Notes: generated from the letters alone by a model not told the origin. Positions 8,656 through 15,212 are shown, counted from the first letter of the stretch. The stretch is DNA of 15,282 bases from an uncultured Oscillospiraceae bacterium (GCA_900763675.1 CAAFLE010000028.1:1-15282), one strand, 5' to 3'. Numbers and translations: made by a program.

Positions 8656-10029
8656 ATGAACAGAAAGCAGGACCCCGCGCTCGGCACCGCTCCGGTCGGA
8701 AAGCTCTTTTGGCGTCTGGCGCTCCCGGCGATCGCGGCGCAGCTCGTGAACGTACTTTATAATATTGTAGACCGTATCTACATCGGCCACATCCCCGAGG
8801 TCGGCGCGACGGCGCTTACCGGCGTCGGCGTGACGCTCCCGGCGATCATGATCATATCGGCGTTTGCCGCGCTCGTGAGCGCGGGCGGTGCGCCGCGGGT
8901 GTCCATGCTGCTGGGCAGGGGCGAGCCGGACGGCGCCGAGCGCATTCTCGGCGCGTGCGCGAGTCTGCTCGTTGTCATTTCGCTTGCTCTCACGCTCGTC
9001 ATGCAGCTTTTCGCGCAGCCGATCCTGCGGCTCTTCGGTGCGAGCGCGGCGACGCTTCCGTATGCGCTGGAGTATATGTCGATCTACAGTCTCGGCACGG
9101 TGTTCGTGCAGCTCTCGCTGGGGCTGAACGCTTTCATCACGGCGCAGGGTTTTTCCACGACGAGTATGCTCACCGTGACGATCGGCGCGGCGCTCAACAT
9201 CGTGCTGGACCCGCTGTTCATGTTCGTATTCGGCATGGGCGTGCGTGGCGCGGCGCTGGCGACCATCCTCTCGCAGGCGGTCTCCTGCGCGTGGGTGCTG
9301 CGCTTTCTCTGCTCGGAGAAATCCACGCTCCGCCTGCGGGCAAGGAATTTTCGCATTGACATGAAGCTGCTGTTGCCGTGCCTTGCGCTCGGCCTCTCGC
9401 CGTTTATCATGCAGATCACGGAAAATCTCGTCGCGGTCAGCTTCAACGTGACGCTGCTGCGCTTTGCCGGAGACGTCGCCGTCGGCGCGGTGACGATCCT
9501 CACGACGACCATGAGCCTTTCCATGCAGCTTCTCCACGGTCTTACGCAGGGGGCGCAGCCCATCATGAGCTTCAACTACGGCGCGGGGAACGGCGAACGT
9601 GTGCGCAAAACGTTCCGCATCCTGTTCGGAAGCTGCCTTACGGGGTCGATGCTCGTCTGGGCGGTCTGTATGCTCTGCCCGCAGCTCATCGCCGGAATGT
9701 TCACGCCGGACGCCGAGCTTGGCGCGTATACGGCGTGGGCGATGCGCATTTATATGGCGGCAAGCGGCATTTTCGGCATCCAGATCGCGTGCCAGCAGAG
9801 CTTCGTTTCGCTCGGACAGGCAAAGGTCGCCATTTTCCTTGCGCTGCTGCGCAAGGTGATATTGCTCATTCCGCTCATCTTTCTGCTGCCGCGGCTCGGC
9901 ATCTTTGAAAACGCCGCGTTCGCGGTGTTCCTTGCCGAACCCGTCGCCGACACGCTCGCCGTATGCACGACCGCCGCGCTCTTTTTCACGCGGTTCGGCA
10001 AACTCACTGCCGGAGCGGAAAATGCCTGA
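8656..10029 (+). CDS. MATE family efflux transporter
   Basis: Membrane exporter of the multidrug and toxin extrusion family, which expels drugs or metabolites in exchange for Na+ or H+. The 457-residue length and two repeated bundles of about six hydrophobic helices are typical. Family features include LALPAIAAQLVNVLYNIVDRIYIGH near residues 21-45, with the conserved D/R pair in helix 1, and GLTQGAQPIMSFNYGAGNG near 296-314 in the second half, which matches the QG-pP-l-gynyGa motif of MepA-like members. The start has AAAGGAG at proper spacing. Divergent from the phosphohexomutase gene; no regulator is adjacent, although a MerR-type regulator lies about 4 kb downstream. Substrate unknown. Confidence 0.93.
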   Translation: MNRKQDPALGTAPVGKLFWRLALPAIAAQLVNVLYNIVDRIYIGHIPEVGATALTGVGVTLPAIMIISAFAALVSAGGAPRVSMLLGRGEPDGAERILGACASLLVVISLALTLVMQLFAQPILRLFGASAATLPYALEYMSIYSLGTVFVQLSLGLNAFITAQGFSTTSMLTVTIGAALNIVLDPLFMFVFGMGVRGAALATILSQAVSCAWVLRFLCSEKSTLRLRARNFRIDMKLLLPCLALGLSPFIMQITENLVAVSFNVTLLRFAGDVAVGAVTILTTTMSLSMQLLHGLTQGAQPIMSFNYGAGNGERVRKTFRILFGSCLTGSMLVWAVCMLCPQLIAGMFTPDAELGAYTAWAMRIYMAASGIFGIQIACQQSFVSLGQAKVAIFLALLRKVILLIPLIFLLPRLGIFENAAFAVFLAEPVADTLAVCTTAALFFTRFGKLTAGAENA

Positions 10030-10053
10030 TATTTTTTAAAAGGAGCGCTCCCC

Positions 10054-10131
10054 TTGTCCACTGCCGTAAGAAACTATCTCGACGACGGGACATATGCCGA
10101 CATCTGTCCCTATTATAAAGCACTCGATTGA
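10054..10131 (+). CDS. Candidate 25-residue small protein or gene remnant
   Basis: A TTG-initiated frame of 25 codons lies 24 bases after the MATE stop and has an excellent ribosome site, AAAAGGAG, eight bases upstream. It begins STAVRNYLDDG after the initiator and ends CPYYKALD before TGA. Codons are varied and plausible for this genome. I do not recognise the peptide. It could be a real small protein translated with the MATE pump, or the surviving 5' end of a gene cut by insertion of the repeat that follows at about 10149. The good ribosome site is the main support; the short length limits confidence. Confidence 0.4.
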   Translation: MSTAVRNYLDDGTYADICPYYKALD

Positions 10132-10148
10132 GGTATACTATAAGTTAG

Positions 10149-10199
10149 AGGGAGAGTCCCTCCGTCTTTTGCCCAAGACCCCCTTGTGTAGAGGGAGGC
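10149..10199 (-). repeat. Palindromic intergenic repeat, copy A (reverse orientation)
   Basis: Read on the minus strand this begins GCCTCCCTCTACACAAGGGG and ends with GACGGAGGGACTCTCC. It shares GCCTCCC, CAAGGGG and GACGGAGGG, in the same order, with copy B at 11221-11275 after the next gene. Small stems are GTCTT (10164-10168) with AAGAC (10175-10179), an imperfect CCCCCTT/AGAGGGAGG arm, and a competing GAGGGA/TCCCTC pair. It looks like a degraded copy of a dispersed, non-coding, MITE-like element. It lies in the leader of the bile salt hydrolase and could affect its message structure. Confidence 0.65.
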
Positions 10200-10227
10200 A
10201 ATACGAAAGGAAAAGAGGCAGAAAATC

Positions 10228-11217
10228 ATGTGTACGGCAGCTACCTATAAAACGGACGGCTTTTATTTCGGGCGCACGCTCGACTATGAGTTTTCCTACG
10301 GCGACGAGATCGTCGTGACGCCCCGGCGCTTCCCGCTCGCTTTTCGCGGCGGCGCGGCGCTCGAATCGCATTATGCGCTCCTCGGCATGGCGCATGTCGC
10401 GGACGGCTACCCGCTCTACTACGACGCGATGAACGAAAAGGGACTGTGCATGGCAGGTCTGAACTTTGCCCAAAGCGCCGAATACACCGCGCCGCGCCGC
10501 GATGCAAACGACGTTGCGCAGTTTGAATTTATCCCGTGGGTGCTGGCGCAGTGCGCCGATCTCTCGGCGGCGCGGGCGCTGCTTGCCCGGACGAATCTCA
10601 CCGGCACGCCGTTTTCCCCGGCGCTTCCGGCGGCGCGGCTGCACTGGCTGCTCGCGGATGAGACCGGCTGCGTGACGGTCGAGCCGTCGGCGGAGGGGCT
10701 GCGTGTGTACGATAACCCCGCCGGCGTTCTCACGAACGAGCCGCCGTTCCCGCAGCAGCTTTTCCGACTGAACGATTATCAGACCCTCTCGCCGCGTGCG
10801 CCGGAAAACCGGTTCGCGCCGGACCTGCCGCTGCGCACCTACAGCCGCGGCATGGGCGCTCTTGGTCTGCCCGGCGATCTCTCGTCCGGCTCGCGCTTTG
10901 TCCGTGCCGCGTTCACGAGAGCGAACGCCGTCTCCGGCGCGTCGGAGACGGAGAGCGTCAGCCAGTTTTTCCACATTCTCGGCAGCGTGGAGCAGAGCCG
11001 CGGCTGCTGTGAGCTGTCGCCGGGGGAATATGAGATCACGCTTTATACCTCCTGCTGCAGCGCCAAGCGCGGCATCTATTACTACACGACCTACGGAAAC
11101 CGCCGCATCTCCGCGGTGGATATGCACCGGTGCGATCTGAACGGCGCGGCGCTTTGCCGCTTCGCCCCGCGCACAGAGGAGGACGTGTTCTTCCAGAACA
11201 GGGAAGAGATCCAATAA
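10228..11217 (+). CDS. bsh: Bile salt hydrolase (choloylglycine hydrolase, Ntn-hydrolase)
   Basis: Cytoplasmic N-terminal nucleophile hydrolase, EC 3.5.1.24, which cleaves glycine or taurine from conjugated bile salts. The 329-residue protein starts MCT, so Cys2 becomes the catalytic N-terminal nucleophile after Met removal. Equivalents of the other active-site residues of the Clostridium perfringens enzyme are in place: Arg16 and Asp19 in FGRTLDYE, Asn79 in MAGLNF, Asn170 in GVLTNEPPF and Arg223 in GLPGDLSSGSRFVRAAF. The C-terminal LYTSCCSAKRGIYYYTTYGN also matches bile salt hydrolases closely, making penicillin V acylase less likely. The start is fixed by the required Cys2; AAAGGA and GAGG lie upstream. 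The gene is flanked by two oppositely oriented repeat copies, and no clear promoter was found. It indicates life in an animal gut. Confidence 0.93.
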   Translation: MCTAATYKTDGFYFGRTLDYEFSYGDEIVVTPRRFPLAFRGGAALESHYALLGMAHVADGYPLYYDAMNEKGLCMAGLNFAQSAEYTAPRRDANDVAQFEFIPWVLAQCADLSAARALLARTNLTGTPFSPALPAARLHWLLADETGCVTVEPSAEGLRVYDNPAGVLTNEPPFPQQLFRLNDYQTLSPRAPENRFAPDLPLRTYSRGMGALGLPGDLSSGSRFVRAAFTRANAVSGASETESVSQFFHILGSVEQSRGCCELSPGEYEITLYTSCCSAKRGIYYYTTYGNRRISAVDMHRCDLNGAALCRFAPRTEEDVFFQNREEIQ

Positions 11218-11220
11218 AAA

Positions 11221-11275
11221 GCCTCCCCTTGTACGCAAGGGGAGGTGGCAAAGCCGCAGGCTTTGACGGAGGGGA
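11221..11275 (+). repeat. Palindromic intergenic repeat, copy B, doubling as a terminator
   Basis: Two hairpins stand in a row: CCTCCCCTTG (11222-11231) with CAAGGGGAGG (11236-11245) around TACG, and CAAAGCC (11249-11255) with GGCTTTG (11259-11265) around GCA, then ACGGAGGGG, which can pair with the first CCTCCCC as an alternative fold. It matches copy A at 10149-10199 in inverse orientation. On the minus strand the first stem is followed by GCTTTTTATT, a good intrinsic terminator for the 56-residue gene that converges from the right. On the plus strand it starts four bases after the bile salt hydrolase stop. Confidence 0.8.
11222..11245 (-). terminator. Intrinsic terminator of the 56-residue gene, formed by repeat copy B
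   Basis: A 10-pair stem with a four-base loop. On the minus strand it is followed by GCTTTTTATT (from the A-run at 11216-11220). It lies 70 bases after the minus-strand stop at 11315. Confidence 0.75.
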
Positions 11276-11314
11276 TGGGACGATAGCTTCCGTGGCTCTG
11301 CTTAGAAATGAGCC

Positions 11315-11485
11315 TTAAGTATCTTTTTTCCCAGAACCGTCCTCCGCAGAAATATACAGCTCCTCGGTTTTCTGCTGCGCGGCAATCAGCTTTTTTGCTG
11401 CCGTTTCAGTATCTCCTTGCGCCAAAAAGGACAACGCATCCGTGACGGCATTGAACAGGAGAGAGTACATCAGACGATAATCCAT
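11315..11485 (-). CDS. Small 56-residue protein of unknown function, divergent from the RHH regulator
   Basis: An ATG-initiated frame of 56 codons ends in TAA. The protein starts MDYRLMYSLLFNAVTDAL and ends YISAEDGSGKKDT. Its composition suggests two amphipathic helices: a hydrophobic one at 4-22 and an Ala/Lys/Gln/Glu-rich one at 26-43 (ETAAKKLIAAQQKTEEL), so a helical hairpin or small coiled coil is likely. There is no signal peptide, cysteine or obvious catalytic motif. AAGGGGG stands seven bases before the ATG, and a promoter with TTGTAA-17-TATAAT lies upstream. The stop is followed by an intrinsic terminator. Short proteins of similar look occur beside small regulators in mobile elements, but I cannot name a family. 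Its shared promoter region with the ribbon-helix-helix gene implies co-regulation. Confidence 0.75.
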   Translation of the reverse strand: MDYRLMYSLLFNAVTDALSFLAQGDTETAAKKLIAAQQKTEELYISAEDGSGKKDT

Positions 11486-11503
11486 GGAAAGACCCCCTTA
11501 TAA

Positions 11504-11568
11504 TGTGTACACTTATGTGTACTTTTGTGTACATTATAATGAGCGCCGCTCCCGATTACAATATGTAC
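11504..11568. promoter_or_regulatory. Divergent promoters with TGTGTAC operator repeats
   Basis: Three direct copies of TGTGTAC lie at 11504-11510, 11516-11522 and 11526-11532, starting 12 and 10 bases apart, with a partial fourth, ATGTAC, at 11563-11568. The minus-strand promoter of the 56-residue gene is TTGTAA (11561-11556), 17 bases, TATAAT (11538-11533). A plus-strand TATAAT (11535-11540) overlaps it, with only weak TTATGT (11513-11518) as -35. TTATAATGT (11498-11506) and ACATTATAA (11531-11539) make the block nearly symmetrical. Repeats at about one helical turn over a promoter are typical of ribbon-helix-helix operators. Confidence 0.65.
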
Positions 11569-11583
11569 CGGGAGGAAAAACGG

Positions 11584-11772
11584 ATGGATTCTTTTAAGCT
11601 CGATACCTCAGAGACGAAAATGTCCTCCGTCAGCCGGACGATCCGGATGAAAGAGGAGACGTTTGACCGTATATGTGAGATCAACCGGAAAACCGGCGTG
11701 TCGTTCAACCGGATCGTGAACCAATGCATCGAGTATGCGCTGGAGCGGTACGAGGAAGCGCCGGAAGAGTAA
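11584..11772 (+). CDS. Ribbon-helix-helix (Arc/CopG-type) DNA-binding protein
   Basis: Small regulator of 62 residues. The fold is readable: a beta strand SRTIRMK (17-23) that would enter the major groove, helix A EETFDRICEINRKTG (24-38), and helix B VSFNRIVNQCIEYALERY (39-56) with the SxNxxV-like start common in Arc/CopG proteins. An acidic tail follows. I chose ATG 11584 because GGGAGG lies eight bases upstream. The frame stays open to an ATG at 11503, but that extension crosses the operator repeats and has no ribosome site. The gene probably represses itself and the divergent 56-residue gene by binding the TGTGTAC repeats; this is inference. It could be the antitoxin-like member of a two-gene module or a remnant of a mobile element. 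A terminator follows immediately. Confidence 0.85.
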   Translation: MDSFKLDTSETKMSSVSRTIRMKEETFDRICEINRKTGVSFNRIVNQCIEYALERYEEAPEE

Positions 11773-11773
11773 G

Positions 11774-11810
11774 AGCATCCCCTGCGGCGACTGCCGCGGG
11801 GGATGCTTTA
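11774..11810 (+). terminator. Intrinsic terminator of the RHH gene
   Basis: AGCATCCCCTGCGGC (11774-11788) pairs with GCCGCGGGGGATGCT (11793-11807), 15 pairs with one G-U, around GACT. It is followed by a T-rich tract with TTTATTTTT. It begins one base after the stop. For the convergent kup transcript the downstream side, CTTACTCTTCC, is a weaker U-tract. Confidence 0.88.
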
Positions 11811-11823
11811 CTTATACATATAT

Positions 11824-13812
11824 TTATTTTTCGCGTTCCAGCCGGCTGTTCTGGGGCGCTTTTCCGCCGACGATGAACGGCACCGTCTCCACAACGAGGG
11901 AGGATGTGTCCAGCCCGTACCAGCGGACCTTTGATCCGGCAATGTGCCGGATGGCGTATTTCGTGTTCAGCACCAGCTCGTCGGCAAACGACAGCTCAGA
12001 CTTGGACGGCACCGCCTTGTGCAGGAAAATGAATTTGAACGAGCCGACGTCCGACTTACCGTAGATCGAATATTTCCGCTCCTGCGGCGGCAGCTCGCCG
12101 CTTTCGATAAGATCGCGCACGATCTGCCGGAGATACACGTTCACGCGCTGGTGGCACTTGAAGCCGAGATCGAGCCGGACGCGGAAAATGTAATCCGTGC
12201 CGTAGGTCTCGACGCGGTAGCGCCGGGTATCCGGCTCGTCGGTGACGTTCATGCTGATGAACCAGTACGCCGCGGCACGCTTGGGATCCTTGTCGAGAAT
12301 GGAGTAGAGGATGTCCCGGTCCACGGTGTCCTCCTCGCCGCTCTTGTCGAGAAAGACGAGATTGTCCGCGAGCATCGGCACGGAGGCGTCCTCGCGCAGC
12401 GTGTCGAGATTCGGCAGATAATCGGCGAGCGGCAGGCGCGTGGCGTATTCCTGCTCGAGCTGCGTGCCGCGCCGCCATACGACCATAATGAGGAACAGCA
12501 CCAGCGCCATGAGCACCGCGACATAGCCGCCGTGGGCAAACTTGCTCAGCGACGAGACGAAGAACACCGCTTCGATCGCGCCGAAAACGATCACGATGAA
12601 GACGGCAAGCGCGGGCTTTTTGCGGATGCTCCAGAGATACGCTGCGAGCAGCAGCGTCGTCATGAGCATCGTTGCGGTGATGGCAAGCCCATATGCCGCT
12701 TCCATGCGTGCACCGGAGCGGAAGTGCAGCACGACCGCCGCGCAGCCGAGATACAGCACGAGATTGACCGCGCCGATATAGATTTGCCCCTTGGTGTCGG
12801 AGGGATAGCGCACCTCGAGATGCGGCAGGAGATCGAGCCGGATTGCCTCGGACACGAGCGTATACGACCCGGTGATGAGCGCCTGCGAGGCGATGATCGC
12901 CGCGAGAGTGCCGAGTGCCACGGCGCTGGCGCGGAGCATTTCCGGCAGCATCTGGAAGAAGGGGTTCATATCGGGAATGGCGGCGAGCGCCGCGGAATCG
13001 GTATGCGTCAGAATCCACGCACCTTGCCCGAGATAGTTCAAAATGAGGCAGACCTTCACGAAGGGCCAGCTTGCATAGATGTTCCCGCGCCCGACGTGAC
13101 TCATGTCGGAATAGAGCGCCTCCGCGCCGGTCGCGGCGAGGAACACGCTGCCGAGGATCATAAACCCGACCTTGTTGTAAGGCGAGACGAGAACGCGCAC
13201 GGCGTACACCGGGCTGAACGCCCGGATGATGCCCGGCATCGCAAAGATGTGCAGCAGTCCCGTGATGCCGAGGAACGAAAACCACACGAGCATCACCGGC
13301 CCGAACGCCTTGCCGATCTTGCTCGTTCCCGCCCACTGCACGGCGAAGAGCGTGCTGATGATGACGAGCGTGATGAGTACGACGCGCCCCTGTCCCGCAC
13401 CGAGCAGCCGGTCCATCGCCGGGATGCTGCGCAGACCCTCGACTGCCGTCGTGACCGTGACCGCCGGGGTGAGAACACCGTCGGCGAGCAGCGCCGCGCC
13501 GCCGATCATCGCCGGGATGATGAGCCACGGCGCGACCTTTTTCACGAGCGCATACAGCGAGAAGATGCCGCCCTCGCCGTTGTTGTCCGCCCGCATCGCA
13601 ATGAGGACGTATTTCACCGTTGTGAGCAGCGTGATCGTCCAGATGATGAGCGAGAGCGCACCGAGAATGAACTCCTCGTTCACGTGCGCAAGACCGCCGT
13701 TGCCCTTGAGGATCGACTTCATCACGTACAGCGGCGACGTGCCGATGTCGCCGTAGACGATGCCGATCGTCACAAGAAACATCCCGAAGCTGACCGTTTT
13801 CTTTTTTTCCAT
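11824..13812 (-). CDS. kup: Kup-type potassium uptake transporter
   Basis: Membrane K+ transporter of the KUP/HAK/KT family, usually K+/H+ symport. The 662-residue protein has the N-terminal signature IVYGDIGTSPLYV (18-30), further family segments NNGEGGIFSLYALV and GDGVLTPA-like ADGVLTPAVTV, about twelve hydrophobic helices to about residue 440, and a cytoplasmic C-terminal region of roughly 200 residues. I chose ATG 13812 because GGAGG lies eight bases upstream and the protein then starts just before the family signature. An ATG at 13911 in the same frame would add 33 residues, but these cross a terminator-like hairpin and do not look like Kup. The gene is monocistronic. Expression is probably controlled by attenuation in its leader. 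Confidence 0.95.
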   Translation of the reverse strand: MEKKKTVSFGMFLVTIGIVYGDIGTSPLYVMKSILKGNGGLAHVNEEFILGALSLIIWTITLLTTVKYVLIAMRADNNGEGGIFSLYALVKKVAPWLIIPAMIGGAALLADGVLTPAVTVTTAVEGLRSIPAMDRLLGAGQGRVVLITLVIISTLFAVQWAGTSKIGKAFGPVMLVWFSFLGITGLLHIFAMPGIIRAFSPVYAVRVLVSPYNKVGFMILGSVFLAATGAEALYSDMSHVGRGNIYASWPFVKVCLILNYLGQGAWILTHTDSAALAAIPDMNPFFQMLPEMLRASAVALGTLAAIIASQALITGSYTLVSEAIRLDLLPHLEVRYPSDTKGQIYIGAVNLVLYLGCAAVVLHFRSGARMEAAYGLAITATMLMTTLLLAAYLWSIRKKPALAVFIVIVFGAIEAVFFVSSLSKFAHGGYVAVLMALVLFLIMVVWRRGTQLEQEYATRLPLADYLPNLDTLREDASVPMLADNLVFLDKSGEEDTVDRDILYSILDKDPKRAAAYWFISMNVTDEPDTRRYRVETYGTDYIFRVRLDLGFKCHQRVNVYLRQIVRDLIESGELPPQERKYSIYGKSDVGSFKFIFLHKAVPSKSELSFADELVLNTKYAIRHIAGSKVRWYGLDTSSLVVETVPFIVGGKAPQNSRLEREK

Positions 13813-13840
13813 GGCTGCTTCCTCCGCACGTTCTCTGACG

Positions 13841-13872
13841 AAAAAGCCGCCCGGCACAGATAGCCGGACGGC
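13841..13872 (-). promoter_or_regulatory. Terminator-like hairpin (attenuator) in the kup leader
   Basis: On the minus strand GCCGTCCGGC (13872-13863) pairs with GCCGGGCGGC (13855-13846), ten pairs including one U-G, around TATCTGT, then five U (13845-13841). This is a standard intrinsic terminator located about 14 bases before the GGAGG of kup, so transcription from upstream must pass it. The preceding leader segment, from about 13895, has a TTCC/GGAA stem that may compete or couple. No known riboswitch consensus was recognised; in particular I do not see the c-di-AMP (ydaO) motif often found before potassium transporters. Confidence 0.75.
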
Positions 13873-13901
13873 GTGTTGGTTTTCCGTACTGCACAGGAAA
13901 C

Positions 13902-13930
13902 ACTTTAACATCTTCTTTGTATAATGTCCA
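13902..13930 (-). promoter_or_regulatory. Candidate promoter of kup
   Basis: On the minus strand TGGACA (13930-13925) and TAAAGT (13907-13902) are separated by 17 bases. The -35 matches consensus at five of six positions and the -10 at four of six. This would give a leader of about 85 bases that includes the attenuator hairpin. A less well spaced alternative is TTGTTA (13943-13938) with TATACA (13923-13918), 14 bases apart. Confidence 0.5.
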
Positions 13931-14145
13931 GAGAAATTAACAAAGTATTTATCCGTTCCGGTCAGACTTTTCGGCGCACGAGACCGTGGCGGCTGCAGTA
14001 GGCGTACAACTACCCGCCGCCGCGCAGCGGCTCAATGAGCGTAATGCCGAGCGGCTCGGCGGCAATGGCAACCTACGCTTCGCGGAGCGCGGATTTTTTC
14101 GCATTTTTTTGCGCCGCCGTATAGCCGAACTGCGGGGCGGTCTGG
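13931..14145. other. Intergenic stretch with clustered hairpins, possibly a decayed gene
   Basis: The gap between kup and the MerR gene holds no convincing intact gene. Inverted repeats are dense: GGCGG-ctgca-GTAG with CTACCCGCC (13988-14017 region), GCCGC/GCGGC, and GCCGAG-CGG-CTCGGC near 14046-14060. A T-run (ATTTTTT) follows a GC-rich stem near 14080-14098. On the minus strand a frame reads VAIAAEPLGITLIEPLRGGG, then TAG, then LYAYCSRHGLVRRKV, then TGA, with the GC-rich third positions of the real genes. It could be a degenerate coding remnant or a structured RNA. I cannot decide which. Confidence 0.3.
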
Positions 14146-14178
14146 TATAATATCCTTGTATTCATCCGCGAAAGAGGG
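14143..14178 (+). promoter_or_regulatory. Extended -10 promoter and ribosome site of the MerR-family gene
   Basis: TGGTATAAT (14143-14151) is an extended -10 element with a perfect TATAAT and TG one base upstream; no good -35 box is seen. GAGGG (14174-14178) lies eight bases before the ATG. The absence of a -35 box is usual for extended -10 promoters. Confidence 0.75.
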
Positions 14179-14186
14179 AACACCTT

Positions 14187-14999
14187 ATGGATTACCGGCA
14201 TGACATGGCATATCCGCAGTACACCGTCCACGACGTATCGGGACTGACCGGCATCTCGCCGCAGACGATCCGCTACTACGACCGCACCGGCGTTGTTGTG
14301 CCGCAGCGCGGCGCACAGGGGCAGCGGCTGTATTCCTATTACGATGTTCTCAATCTCGTCCGCCGCAATCTCTACAAGGCGCAGGGCTTCTCTTTGCAGG
14401 AGACGGAAAAGATCCTCTCCGGCACGATTTTGCCGCAGCTCCCGGCGGTGCTTGCGGAAAAACGGGAGCAGCTCGAGCGGGAAAAGCTCGCGCTGCGTCT
14501 TGCCGAGCATAACCTCGACCGGATCGCCGCGCAGCTGGAGCGGCGCAGCGTCTGCTGCGGGCGCGTGCTGTATCTTGAGCGCGGCGCGTGCTGGCGCGTT
14601 CCCTACAGCCGCGGCGGGCACATCTGCTTTGAGGAGGCGAGCGCCGCCATGCGCTCGCGCTTTTCCGAGGCGTTCAGCTTTTCGTTCTCGCTCCCGGCGC
14701 AGGGCGGCGCGGACGATTTTGCCGACTGGGATCTCACGATGGACGAGCCGTTCGCCGGGGAGCTGGGCTTTTCCTCGCTGCCGGGGGCGGTGTTCGTCCC
14801 GGCACGGTACTGCCTGTACACGGTGTTCGCCGCCGAGGGCATGGATTTTCTCCGCCGCTCGGAGCTGCGCCTGCTCTACGATTACGCCGCGCAGCAGCGC
14901 CTGACGCCGGAGGACACGGTCTACGGCAGAGACATTGCCAACGGCACGGACGGCGCAACGCCCGTGCGGTACTATGAGGCGTGGCTGCCCGTCCGGTAA
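14187..14999 (+). CDS. MerR family transcriptional regulator with C-terminal effector-binding domain
   Basis: DNA-binding regulator of 270 residues. The N-terminal winged helix-turn-helix is clear: YTVHDVSGLTGISPQTIRYY (12-31), with the R-Y-Y-[D/E] signature of MerR proteins, then a wing with QRLYSYYDVLNL and helix GFSLQETEKIL near 66-76. A helical linker rich in Glu, Lys, Arg and Leu (about 85-120) should form the antiparallel coiled coil of the dimer. The remaining 150 residues resemble the effector domain of multidrug-sensing MerR proteins such as BmrR and BltR (GyrI-like), so it probably senses a small organic molecule rather than a metal. Adjacent Cys122-Cys123-like residues occur in the linker region (SVCCGR). 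No target gene is adjacent; the MATE pump about 4 kb upstream is a possible but unproven target. Confidence 0.9.
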   Translation: MDYRHDMAYPQYTVHDVSGLTGISPQTIRYYDRTGVVVPQRGAQGQRLYSYYDVLNLVRRNLYKAQGFSLQETEKILSGTILPQLPAVLAEKREQLEREKLALRLAEHNLDRIAAQLERRSVCCGRVLYLERGACWRVPYSRGGHICFEEASAAMRSRFSEAFSFSFSLPAQGGADDFADWDLTMDEPFAGELGFSSLPGAVFVPARYCLYTVFAAEGMDFLRRSELRLLYDYAAQQRLTPEDTVYGRDIANGTDGATPVRYYEAWLPVR

Positions 15000-15212
15000 C
15001 GGGCGGGGTTATAGCCGGTATAACGCCGAATTTGCCCGAAAACGCCCGGTTTTCCGGAAAAACCGGCGGGGACACCGGCAAAATTCCGGCATTTTGTACC
15101 GCGCTGCGGCGAAAAAACTGTGGAAATAAAACACTTGCGCTTTCAGCCGCTATAGGGCTTAAAATGAGGATGTCGGAAAGAAGGGCATCCGACAACGCCT
15201 CTCTTATAATTT
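15000..15212. other. Palindrome-rich intergenic stretch after the MerR gene
   Basis: No gene is supported here. Three inverted repeats stand out: GTTATA-GCCGG-TATAAC (15008-15024), a CCGGTTTTCC/GGAAAAACCGG block around 15045-15070, and GTCGGA (15173-15178) with TCCGAC (15188-15193), flanked by GAGG and CCTC. None is followed by a clear U-run, so transcription of the MerR gene probably stops at the terminator after 15213. The short reading frames are low-complexity shadows of the repeats. Confidence 0.5.

Noticed and set aside
11504..11532. A CRISPR-like or replication-origin array
   Set aside because: Only three 7-base repeats with spacings of one helical turn; there are no spacers, cas genes, DnaA boxes or replication gene. 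An operator is the simpler reading.
11503..11583. Longer start for the RHH protein at ATG 11503
   Set aside because: The 27 extra codons run through the operator repeats and TATAAT boxes and lack a ribosome site, while ATG 11584 has GGGAGG at eight bases.
11944..13863. Plus-strand frame of 639 codons opposite kup
   Set aside because: Charged low-complexity translation without a recognisable fold; kup on the other strand has clear family motifs.
13813..14060. A c-di-AMP (ydaO) riboswitch before kup
   Set aside because: The conserved blocks of that aptamer were not found on the minus strand, and the likely leader is too short; only the terminator hairpin is supported.
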